Below, in pieces: positions 1 through 5,551 of a DNA stretch of 7,523 nt (the first letter of the stretch is position 1; the number at the start of each line of letters is the position of its first letter). A program made the position numbers and the translations under genes. The notes under the pieces are model-generated. The model had not been told where the DNA came from. It searched no databases and saw nothing but the letters and a program-made list of their open reading frames with translations. Source of the stretch: Methanobrevibacter sp. (GTDB taxonomy: Archaea; Methanobacteriota; Methanobacteria; Methanobacteriales; Methanobacteriaceae); contig JAFRCZ010000190.1 in NCBI GenBank assembly GCA_017404125.1, forward strand, positions 1-7,523. Direction: 5' to 3'.

Positions 1-1
1 A

Positions 2-15
2 TTAAATATATTATA
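2..15 (+). promoter_or_regulatory. Possible distal TATA-like promoter element for hypE
   Basis: The stretch TTAAATATATTATA resembles the archaeal TATA box and the TTTAAATATTAT boxes found upstream of the regulator and srp19 genes in this window. If used, transcription would start roughly 25 bases downstream and give a hypE leader of about 80 bases containing the inverted repeat at 62-82. The background is so AT-rich that chance matches are expected, and a second candidate box lies inside that repeat, so this call is weak. Confidence 0.3.
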
Positions 16-61
16 ATGTTATAAACTACTAAAGATATAAGAAAATCTTTTGAAAAGTTTA

Positions 62-82
62 GCAATATTTTTAAAATATTGC
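62..82. promoter_or_regulatory. Perfect inverted repeat upstream of hypE (operator or leader hairpin)
   Basis: The arms GCAATATTTT (62-71) and AAAATATTGC (73-82) are perfect reverse complements around a single central T. The outer GC pairs make it stand out from plain A/T sequence. Its core, TTTTTAAAATATT, also resembles a TATA box. If it serves as one, transcription would begin near position 98-100, leaving a leader of about 20 bases with the ribosome site at 110-113. A protein bound to the dyad would then block the promoter. Alternatively, if transcription starts further upstream, the RNA could fold into an 8-bp stem here. Function is inferred; the symmetry is directly visible. Confidence 0.5.
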
Positions 83-118
83 GTGGATTATTATAATTAT
101 TTAGATTAAGGAGATAAA

Positions 119-1129
119 ATGAAAATAGGAATGTCACATGGTGCTGGTGGAGAGGTTATGGGAAACTTGATCTCTCAAACCATTCTTAATAATTTATCAA
201 AAAAATCAGTTGAAGGAGGATACGGCTTAGATGCATTGGATGATGGTGCTACAATTCCTCTTGGAGATTATGAAATCGTTGTAACAACTGATGGGCATAC
301 TGTAAACCCATTGTTCTTCCCTGGTGGAGATATTGGAAGAATATCAGCAGCAGGAACTATAAATGATGTTTCTGTAATGGGTGCAAAGCCTTTAGCTATT
401 TCAAATGCAATGATCTTGCAGGAAGGTTTTCCGATTGAAGACTTGGATAAAATCATCAAGTCCTTAAGCGATACCTGTGAAGAAGCGGATGTAGCAGTTA
501 TCACTGGTGATACAAAAGTTATGGAACAGGACAAGCTTGATGGAATTGTTATTGTAACTACCGGTATTGGAATAGCTAAAAAAGGAGAAGTAATAAAAGA
601 CTCCACTTTAAGTGTTGGAGACAAGATAATCATATCAGGTAGTGTTGGAGACCATGGAATGAGTTTAATGTCATTTAGAGAAGGGTTTGGTTTCGAAACT
701 GAATTGAAATCTGATGTGGCTCCAATGTGGGGAATTATTTCCAAAGCTCTTGAAGTAGGTGGAGTAACAGCTATGAAAGACCCTACCCGTGGAGGTCTTG
801 CAAACTGCATAAATGAAATGGCTCGCAAATCTGGTGTTGGAGTAATGCTTCAGGATGAAGCCATTCCAGTTAAAGAGGCAGTTCGGGCTGCATCTGATAT
901 GTTGGGTATTGACCCATATGAAGTGGCTAATGAAGGAAAGGTTTTAATGGGTGTAAAAGCTGAAAAAGCTGAAGAGATATTGGAAGCTATTAAAACTGAC
1001 AAGTATGGTAAGGATACAGCGATTATTGGCGAAGTTATTGATGATGATAAGGTATTGATTGAAACAGGTATTGGTGGAGTAAGAATTTTAGAAACTCCTA
1101 TAGCCGACCCTGTTCCAAGAGTATGTTAA
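119..1129 (+). CDS. hypE: HypE, hydrogenase maturation protein (cyanide ligand synthesis)
   Basis: HypE makes the cyanide ligands of the NiFe hydrogenase active site. HypF places a carbamoyl group on the C-terminal cysteine of HypE. HypE then dehydrates it with ATP to a thiocyanate, and the cyanide passes to iron on the HypC-HypD complex in the cytoplasm. The 336-residue length is normal for the family. The protein ends in PRVC (333-336), the hallmark C-terminal tail with the acceptor cysteine. The PurM/AIRS-like ATP-binding fold is recognisable from GGDIGRISAAG (69-79) continuing to about residue 89, and from DPTRGGLA (221-228). The start is supported by GGAG at 110-113, five bases before the ATG. 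A second ATG at codon 5 is less likely. No other hyp genes lie nearby in the window, so it is not in a visible hyp operon. In a methanogen the client enzymes would be hydrogenases such as Mvh, Frh, Eha and Ehb, but none is encoded here. Confidence 0.96.
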   Translation: MKIGMSHGAGGEVMGNLISQTILNNLSKKSVEGGYGLDALDDGATIPLGDYEIVVTTDGHTVNPLFFPGGDIGRISAAGTINDVSVMGAKPLAISNAMILQEGFPIEDLDKIIKSLSDTCEEADVAVITGDTKVMEQDKLDGIVIVTTGIGIAKKGEVIKDSTLSVGDKIIISGSVGDHGMSLMSFREGFGFETELKSDVAPMWGIISKALEVGGVTAMKDPTRGGLANCINEMARKSGVGVMLQDEAIPVKEAVRAASDMLGIDPYEVANEGKVLMGVKAEKAEEILEAIKTDKYGKDTAIIGEVIDDDKVLIETGIGGVRILETPIADPVPRVC

Positions 1130-1135
1130 TTTAAA

Positions 1136-1170
1136 GATAATTTAAATTTAATGATAATTTATGAATTAAT
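1136..1170 (+). repeat. Imperfect tandem repeat between hypE and the RDD gene
   Basis: GATAATTTA occurs at 1136-1144 and again at 1153-1161, and each copy is followed by a similar AT-rich tail ending in TTAAT, giving two imperfect units of about 17 bases. It fills most of the 56-base spacer between hypE and the RDD gene. It could be chance in such AT-rich sequence, or part of the RDD gene promoter, since TTTAAATTTA lies within it. Confidence 0.3.
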
Positions 1171-1185
1171 GAATATGGTGATTGG

Positions 1186-1629
1186 ATGGATTTATTTCTT
1201 AAGAGAACAATAGCATATATTCTTGATTTCTTTGTAGTTTCTGCATTTATGTGGATTATTTCTTATTTCGCATATTTCTTTATAAACTACTTCAATATGT
1301 TCCAGATTTACCATTATTTTGTATTCATTCTTCCAGTTATAATCCTATTTTATTTTACAATATTGGAGAAGAATTTAGGTGCAACAATTGGTAAAAGATT
1401 GATGTTTATTGAAGTTAAATCAACAATGCCAAAAAGAGGCAGACTTGGAAGGGATTATTCTTTAACTTATTCTCAAGCATTGATTAGGTCTCTTTCTAAA
1501 ATCTACTGGTTCCCAATAATTATTGATGTAATTCTTGGAAAAATCACTGGTAAAACAAGACTTTTAGATGGCATTACAAGAACTACTGTTGTTGAAGAAG
1601 ATACTGAATTATTATTAAGAAATAGATAA
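1186..1629 (+). CDS. RDD-family small integral membrane protein
   Basis: This is a 147-residue membrane protein of the RDD family, whose function is poorly defined; some bacterial members have been linked to ion transport. The first helix region (about residues 8-33) begins KRTIAYILDFF with the family's Arg (7) and Asp (14). A second hydrophobic helix spans about 41-60. The signature loop LGATIGKRLMFIEVK (64-78) follows. A third, weaker hydrophobic stretch lies at about 105-119. The end, RLLDGITRTTVV (125-136), matches the usual closing segment with an Asp before a Thr-Val-Val strand. No signal peptide cleavage site is obvious. Translation is supported by GGTGAT at 1177-1182, just before the ATG. 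It lies 56 bases after hypE on the same strand and may be cotranscribed, but nothing ties its role to hydrogenase maturation. Confidence 0.88.
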   Translation: MDLFLKRTIAYILDFFVVSAFMWIISYFAYFFINYFNMFQIYHYFVFILPVIILFYFTILEKNLGATIGKRLMFIEVKSTMPKRGRLGRDYSLTYSQALIRSLSKIYWFPIIIDVILGKITGKTRLLDGITRTTVVEEDTELLLRNR

Positions 1630-1667
1630 TTTTTTTATTATCTATTATTTTTTATTTTTACTATTTT
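1621..1667 (+). terminator. Hairpin plus T-tracts ending the hypE-RDD transcript
   Basis: AATAGATAAT (1621-1630) and ATTATCTATT (1637-1646) are perfect reverse complements separated by six T residues, making a 10-bp stem. T-rich sequence follows directly through about 1667. The left arm contains the last two codons and the TAA stop (1627-1629) of the RDD gene. The geometry matches an intrinsic terminator, although the stem is A/U-rich and weak. Archaeal termination depends mainly on the T-tract, which is strong here. Confidence 0.6.
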
Positions 1668-1675
1668 TTAATTAA

Positions 1676-1687
1676 TTTTTATATTTT
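1676..1687 (+). promoter_or_regulatory. Candidate TATA box for the Cas4-like nuclease gene
   Basis: TTTTTATATTTT resembles an archaeal TATA box and lies 34 bases before the ATG at 1722. Initiation about 25 bases downstream would give a short leader that still carries the GGGGAT ribosome site at 1713-1718. The call rests on spacing and composition only. Confidence 0.35.
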
Positions 1688-1721
1688 GCTTTTTTAGATT
1701 ATTTTATTTTTAGGGGATTCT

Positions 1722-2414
1722 ATGGAAAATAAACTCATTGTAGATGAATTTAACATTTTGGATTTTGAACTTCATGATAATTATAAGATGGTTAGAATTA
1801 TTGATGAAAAAGCTAATTTCCCAATAAGCTGGCTAAATACACAAGGGTATTGTGAATACAGTTTGTATCTTGAATATTGTCAAGGTGTCAGCACTGCACC
1901 AACTCAGGAAATGACTGAAGGGTCTAGAGGACATGCTATATTAGAGGAAAAATTTAAAGAAACTGCAGAGCCTTCAACTTTCCAAGATGCTTTTGAATTG
2001 TCTAAAGAAGAAGAGATTTTGTCACGTGAGATGTTTGTCATTGATGCAGAAGATGGAATCCGCGGGTTCATTGATGAAATTCGCATGAGTCCTGATAAGA
2101 TAATCATTATTGATGACAAACCTGGAAACAGGGCTTATCCATCAACCATTAACCAAGTTCGTGCTTATTGTTTGGCCTTTAAGAATATGATTGGTGATGA
2201 TAATCGTAAAATAATAGCTGCATTGAGACAAAGGGGAACAGATAACATTTTCTGGTATGAGGAATTCAATGAGAACAATGAGAAATCAATCAGGTATCAA
2301 ATTAATCTTTTACATAGGCTAATTGATGATCAAAGAGCACCTATACCAACTAAAAACCCTAATAAATGTAGAAAATGCAGATTCCAAAGCTATTGTGAAG
2401 AAAAAGCTATTTAA
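1722..2414 (+). CDS. Cas4-like PD-(D/E)XK nuclease with Fe-S cysteines
   Basis: This 230-residue protein belongs to the Cas4/RecB-like nuclease group: DNA exonucleases with an iron-sulfur cluster that, in CRISPR systems, trim new spacers. Motifs appear in family order. The first cluster cysteine is in WLNTQGYCEY (Cys44). His71 lies in GSRGHAILE. The metal site is Asp118 in GFIDE plus DDKPG (131-135, Lys133). The QxxxY motif is Gln145-Tyr149. Three further cysteines (216, 219, 225) form Cx2Cx5C at the C-terminus, completing a four-Cys set. The usual Glu-x-Lys is Asp-x-Lys here, a conservative change expected to keep activity. No cas1, cas2 or CRISPR repeats are in the window, so it is better read as a solo Cas4-like enzyme of possible repair function than as a proven CRISPR component. 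GGGGAT at 1713-1718 supports the start. It is convergent with the regulator downstream. Confidence 0.82.
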   Translation: MENKLIVDEFNILDFELHDNYKMVRIIDEKANFPISWLNTQGYCEYSLYLEYCQGVSTAPTQEMTEGSRGHAILEEKFKETAEPSTFQDAFELSKEEEILSREMFVIDAEDGIRGFIDEIRMSPDKIIIIDDKPGNRAYPSTINQVRAYCLAFKNMIGDDNRKIIAALRQRGTDNIFWYEEFNENNEKSIRYQINLLHRLIDDQRAPIPTKNPNKCRKCRFQSYCEEKAI

Positions 2415-2447
2415 AATTAGTAAAAAATTTAAAAAAATAGTTTATTA

Positions 2448-2457
2448 TTTTTTTTTT
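2448..2457 (+). terminator. T-tract terminator of the Cas4-like gene
   Basis: A run of ten T residues begins 33 bases after the stop codon on the plus strand, inside a T-rich stretch starting at 2441. Archaeal RNA polymerase stops at such runs without needing a hairpin. It is paired with an opposite-strand tract at 2484-2508. Confidence 0.6.
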
Positions 2458-2483
2458 AATAAAATTAAATAAAAATAAGAATT

Positions 2484-2508
2484 GGAAAAAAAAGAAAAAA
2501 AAGAAAAA
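2484..2508 (-). terminator. T-tract terminator of the winged-helix regulator gene
   Basis: Read on the minus strand, this is T5-C-T8-C-T8 followed by CC, starting 23 bases after the regulator's stop codon. It gives the convergent gene its own termination signal, so the two transcripts should end without running far into each other. Confidence 0.6.
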
Positions 2509-2531
2509 TGAATTTAAAAATATTTCTATTT

Positions 2532-3359
2532 TTAAAGTTCCATAATTGTTTTTTTAGCATCTATAACTTGGTATGGAATATTAGCATCTTCCAAGTCTTT
2601 ACTAATGTTTTTGCTCATATCCCCTATTGAAAGAATCATCACATTCAATCCTTTTCTAACTGCAGATTGAGCTGCTTCACTGACTCCAAATTCAATGTCT
2701 ACAGGAATATCCAAAGCATTAGCTATTACATGTGAAGTTGTACCAATAGCTGCAACCTTATCAATAGAGCTTAAGCCATAGTTTTCATATTTCTCATAAT
2801 AAATTTCTTTAATCAAGTCTATGTCAGTTGCTCTTGATCCTCCTTGTTTTATTGGAGGCAAAGTAATTATCAAGATTTTGCTTTCCTTGATTTCAATAGT
2901 TCCTTTAAGATTTGTTAAAGCAACATCAAAACCTTTTTTAGTATCCAATATCACATCAGCATATGCGTCAGTCTGAGCATTGATTGAAGCATATAATCTA
3001 CCATCTTCCATATATAAACCTACTTCGTCACCTTCCTTTAAATCTTCTTTTGCGATTGCTGGCCAAGTGGATTTATAATATGTCATGGTTTCAAGAACAC
3101 TATCAGAATACTTTCTTAAGGTTATTGCATCTTTTTTAACTTTATTAATTCCCTTTTGAGTAATCTTATATGGTGCTCTACCATCTTTAGATGTAATGTA
3201 TCCAAGTTCAGTTAATGTTTTAATGTTTTCAGAAACTGCTTGAATTGTAATTCCTAAGCGTTCAGCTAAATCCTTTTGCTTAAGATTTGGGTCTTGCTTA
3301 GAAATTTCTCCTAAAATTTGAAAATGAGTTAATGCTCCTCTTTTTTGTAATATTTCCAT
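2532..3359 (-). CDS. Winged helix-turn-helix transcriptional regulator with unassigned C-terminal domain
   Basis: The N-terminal 70 or so residues form a MarR-like winged helix DNA-binding domain. The helix-turn-helix is LKQKDLAERLGITIQAVSEN, followed by a recognition-helix tail and a wing (GYITSKDGRAPYKITQKG). The rest, about 190 residues, is conserved-looking alpha/beta sequence that I cannot assign to a named domain. A Gly/Ser/Thr-rich segment (KVAAIGTTSHVIANAL) and a later strand-helix unit suggest a Rossmann-like small-molecule sensor, which is inference. There are no membrane segments or metal-binding clusters. ATG at 3359 gives 275 residues; GTG at 3368 would give 278. Neither has a strong ribosome site (GTGGTT precedes the ATG), and ATG is preferred as the commoner codon. 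The gene is monocistronic: convergent with the Cas4-like gene, and 235 bases from the next gene upstream. A phased direct repeat abuts its promoter, suggesting self-regulation. Confidence 0.8.
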   Translation of the reverse strand: MEILQKRGALTHFQILGEISKQDPNLKQKDLAERLGITIQAVSENIKTLTELGYITSKDGRAPYKITQKGINKVKKDAITLRKYSDSVLETMTYYKSTWPAIAKEDLKEGDEVGLYMEDGRLYASINAQTDAYADVILDTKKGFDVALTNLKGTIEIKESKILIITLPPIKQGGSRATDIDLIKEIYYEKYENYGLSSIDKVAAIGTTSHVIANALDIPVDIEFGVSEAAQSAVRKGLNVMILSIGDMSKNISKDLEDANIPYQVIDAKKTIMEL

Positions 3360-3424
3360 TTTAACCACTATCTTTCTTTTTTTATTGAAAAATTATTTTT
3401 CACTTAATCTTTAATTTGTACCAT

Positions 3425-3436
3425 ATAATATTTAAA
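3425..3436 (-). promoter_or_regulatory. TATA-like promoter box of the regulator gene
   Basis: On the minus strand this reads TTTAAATATTAT, identical over 12 bases to the box upstream of srp19 (5502-5513). It lies 65 bases before the preferred ATG, predicting transcription from about position 3400 and a leader of roughly 40 bases. The identity between two independent promoters in this window supports the call. Confidence 0.5.
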
Positions 3437-3466
3437 GTTTATTTTATTTTTTTATAAAGTTTATTT
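3434..3466. repeat. Phased direct repeat next to the regulator promoter
   Basis: AAAGTTTATTT occurs at 3434-3444 and 3456-3466, exactly 22 bases apart start to start, about two turns of the DNA helix. The first copy overlaps the upstream end of the TATA-like box by three bases, the place where an archaeal BRE would sit. Two same-face sites beside a promoter suggest binding by a regulator, possibly the adjacent gene product. The binding partner is inference. Confidence 0.45.
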
Positions 3467-3498
3467 GAATGAAAAAATTATTTAAAAAAATTTATTCA

Positions 3499-3566
3499 AA
3501 AAAATAGTTTTTAAATGAGAATTAATTAAAATAGTCTTAAGAAATGGATATATGAAAAAATAGTTT
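3499..3566. repeat. Two copies of AAAAAATAGTTT between recJ and the regulator
   Basis: AAAAAATAGTTT is present at 3499-3510 and 3555-3566, and a third copy lies at 2432-2443 in the spacer on the other side of the regulator. A variant, AAAATAGTC, lies near 3529. The motif is AT-rich, so chance is possible, but the TAG core makes it less trivial than a homopolymer. The surrounding spacer 3369-3594 carries no gene or RNA that I can recognise. Its remaining content is the regulator promoter and A/T runs that read as T-tracts for ending the recJ transcript. Confidence 0.35.
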
Positions 3567-3594
3567 AAAAAAATTTTAAATTGGTTTTGAATTC

Positions 3595-5085
3595 TTATTC
3601 AAGAACCAATTTACCTTCCAGCTTTTCATTCATTGAATTTAGGAATTCATCCTTTTTGTCTTGAGGTATATATGCTCCGCAAGCGACATCGTGGCCTCCG
3701 CCGCTTCCTCCTAAGCTTTGAGCCACTTCTCTGATTATTGAACCGAAATGTATTCCATCATAAGCTAAAAGCTTGGAACAGCGTAGTGAAATCTTTAAAT
3801 CCTCATTATCTTCACTTACTTTCGCAAATGCAATTATTGGTTTTCTCCAATTACCTTTACTAAGGACCATTCCCGCTATTGTACCAACAACATTGCTCCT
3901 AATGCCATTTCCATCGAAGTATTGCAAGTTGTCCTTTTCTATAATTGAACCTGAATCCCCAATCATTTGAATATTCTTAGCTAAGTAATACCTATGGCTT
4001 TTTGCGATTTCTTCAAGTTCATCAAGCACAACTGCCCTTTCACCATCAATATCCATTGAAAAATCATTGTTTTCAGACATTAGATATTCATTTCTTTTAA
4101 TGGTCAAATCCAATAGTTTTAATGCAACTTCCGGACGATTGTTTCTGACACATGCATTCATTGCTGTTGAAAATTCAGATGCATCCCTTAAAAAGGTATA
4201 TTTCTCTTCATTGGTGAATTCATAGCTTTCTCCCATCACCAATTTTGGAATATGCATCATATATCTTGGAGGAATCTGTTTGGAAATCATCAAGACCAAT
4301 TCTCTCATTAATGAATTCTTATCGTCTTGACTTAAATCGCAAGCCCTAACTGCCATATCGTTATTTGGATTTCTAGTGTTTATATTAAGTTTTTTGAGCA
4401 ATGCGATTGATTCATTCTGATTGTTTGTAATCGGCAACTCCACATCACTGAAATAGGATAATGCAACGAATAAAGGTCTTGTCTGTCTGCCGTATAATGA
4501 CAGGTCATTTTCAATAATATTTAATAATCCCAGTTCTTTTGCATCATCGAGAATAGTTCTGTTCAAACCTTCCAATCTGCCTGTTTTGCCGTTTTGTATA
4601 TCTCCAATAGCTGCCAGTATTCCAATCCAACTTAAATCATCATATCCAAATTCCTTAGCAAGAAGATAACATAGTCCACCACCGCAGATTTCTCCAGAAC
4701 CGTCAAATCCATAGAAGATAGGGTTGATTTCAAGATAAGTGTCATAATTTATGGTGTTGCAGTAATTAACGTCCCTAAGTGGAGGGTGATGATCAAGAAT
4801 AAGTATTTTGGAATCATTATTTGCATTTTTATCTACAGGCTGTCCTGATCCTAAATCGGAAAATATTGTCAATTCATGTTCTATAGGAATGTTTTCCAAA
4901 ACATCGAGGTTAACTATTTCAATTTCAAATTCTTTTCCTAATCTTTTCAATATGCTTGATAAAATAGCTCCTGAGGAAATTCCGTCACAATCTGTATGGC
5001 TGTAAATTTTAATGTCATTAGAATTTTCTATCAATTCTTTAGCTTCTTCGTATTTTTCTTTCATTTCTGGTGGTAAGTTTGTCAT
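3595..5085 (-). CDS. recJ: RecJ-like single-strand exonuclease, DHH/DHHA1 family
   Basis: This is an archaeal RecJ homolog: a DHH-superfamily phosphoesterase that degrades single-stranded nucleic acid using Mn or Mg ions. Related archaeal proteins act in repair, and some bind the GINS replication complex. The catalytic motifs are all present: HTDCDG (30-35), Asp77 in FSDLGSG, the DHH triad in ILDHHPP (Asp98-His99-His100), and Asp162 in AAIGD. The C-terminal DHHA1 domain carries GGSGGGH (459-465), the glycine-rich substrate-binding signature. At 496 residues it lacks the extra OB-fold region of longer bacterial RecJ, as is usual in archaea. The role could be exonuclease or a GINS partner; sequence alone cannot decide. 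Translation starts at ATG 5085 behind a weak AAGGCG site (5091-5096). It follows srp19 by 35 bases with no strong promoter between, so the two are probably cotranscribed. Confidence 0.88.
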   Translation of the reverse strand: MTNLPPEMKEKYEEAKELIENSNDIKIYSHTDCDGISSGAILSSILKRLGKEFEIEIVNLDVLENIPIEHELTIFSDLGSGQPVDKNANNDSKILILDHHPPLRDVNYCNTINYDTYLEINPIFYGFDGSGEICGGGLCYLLAKEFGYDDLSWIGILAAIGDIQNGKTGRLEGLNRTILDDAKELGLLNIIENDLSLYGRQTRPLFVALSYFSDVELPITNNQNESIALLKKLNINTRNPNNDMAVRACDLSQDDKNSLMRELVLMISKQIPPRYMMHIPKLVMGESYEFTNEEKYTFLRDASEFSTAMNACVRNNRPEVALKLLDLTIKRNEYLMSENNDFSMDIDGERAVVLDELEEIAKSHRYYLAKNIQMIGDSGSIIEKDNLQYFDGNGIRSNVVGTIAGMVLSKGNWRKPIIAFAKVSEDNEDLKISLRCSKLLAYDGIHFGSIIREVAQSLGGSGGGHDVACGAYIPQDKKDEFLNSMNEKLEGKLVLE

Positions 5086-5120
5086 TTAAACGCCTTTTTT
5101 AATTTTTTAGATTATTTATT

Positions 5121-5453
5121 TTATTTTTTTCTTTTTCCTTTTTTGCCCTTTTTATTAGCAGACCTATTGGCCTGTTTGGTTTCTCTCATCTGTTTAATGG
5201 TGTTTGATAAGTTAATTAGAATTTCCTTTTTGCTCTCATCAGTGGTAATTATGACTCGTCCTGATTTATTATACCATTCTCCAGGATATGCCTTGTCTTC
5301 TTCGGCAACATATTTGTATCTTAATTTTTCAGTTGCTTTTATAATTTCCTTTATTCTTGGTTCCTGTATGGCATACTCTTTAGATACTTTTCTTCCGTCA
5401 TTCAATGACTTTTCAGAATCTAAATATATTGGCCAAATCATTACATCTTTCAT
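5121..5453 (-). CDS. srp19: SRP19, signal recognition particle 19 kDa subunit
   Basis: SRP19 binds the tips of helices 6 and 8 of 7S SRP RNA and primes it to accept SRP54. The particle then targets nascent membrane and secreted proteins to the translocon. The protein is 110 residues, in the archaeal range. It shows the N-terminal family signature IWPIYLDSEKSLNDGRKVSK (6-25), followed by the basic segment PRIKEIIKATEKL, the conserved AYPGEWYNKSGRVIIT stretch in the middle, and a lysine/arginine-rich tail (KKGKKGKRKK) suited to RNA binding. The start is supported by GAGGTGA (5458-5464), four bases before the ATG. SRP19 occurs in archaea and eukaryotes but not bacteria, so it also fixes the domain of the organism. 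It leads a probable two-gene transcript with recJ. Confidence 0.95.
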   Translation of the reverse strand: MKDVMIWPIYLDSEKSLNDGRKVSKEYAIQEPRIKEIIKATEKLRYKYVAEEDKAYPGEWYNKSGRVIITTDESKKEILINLSNTIKQMRETKQANRSANKKGKKGKRKK

Positions 5454-5501
5454 CTTTTCACCTCGTTTGTTTTTTTGATTTCTTATTTATAATATGTTAG
5501 C

Positions 5502-5513
5502 ATAATATTTAAA
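5502..5513 (-). promoter_or_regulatory. TATA-like promoter box of srp19-recJ
   Basis: Reads TTTAAATATTAT on the minus strand, the same 12 bases as the regulator's box, preceded by further T residues. It lies 48 bases from the srp19 ATG, predicting a leader of around 25 bases that holds the GAGGTGA site. Confidence 0.5.
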
Positions 5514-5551
5514 AATTATTTAAATTTTTTAATTATATTTAATTTATTATT

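Noticed and set aside
31..50. Short inverted repeat AAAGAT and ATCTTT before hypE
   Set aside because: Six-base arms in A/T-rich sequence are weak and likely random, unlike the perfect 10-base dyad at 62-82.
268..828. Long minus-strand open frame within hypE
   Set aside because: It is antisense to the clearly conserved hypE frame, its translation has no recognisable motif, and it has no ribosome site.
1722..2531. CRISPR array or cas operon near the Cas4-like gene
   Set aside because: No regularly spaced repeats exist in the window and the neighbours are not cas genes.
3464..3500. Inverted pair TTTGAAT and ATTCAAA with a 23-base gap
   Set aside because: Seven-base A/T-rich arms with a long spacer are expected by chance here, and the flanking bases do not extend the pairing.
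3369..3594. Small RNA or tRNA gene in the largest spacer
   Set aside because: The spacer is almost entirely A/T with no stable GC-paired stems. Structured archaeal RNAs usually stand out as GC-richer.
5143..5478. Plus-strand open frame opposite srp19 with hydrophobic content
   Set aside because: It is a shadow of srp19: the lysine codons of the real gene read as phenylalanine and leucine on the other strand, imitating a membrane protein.
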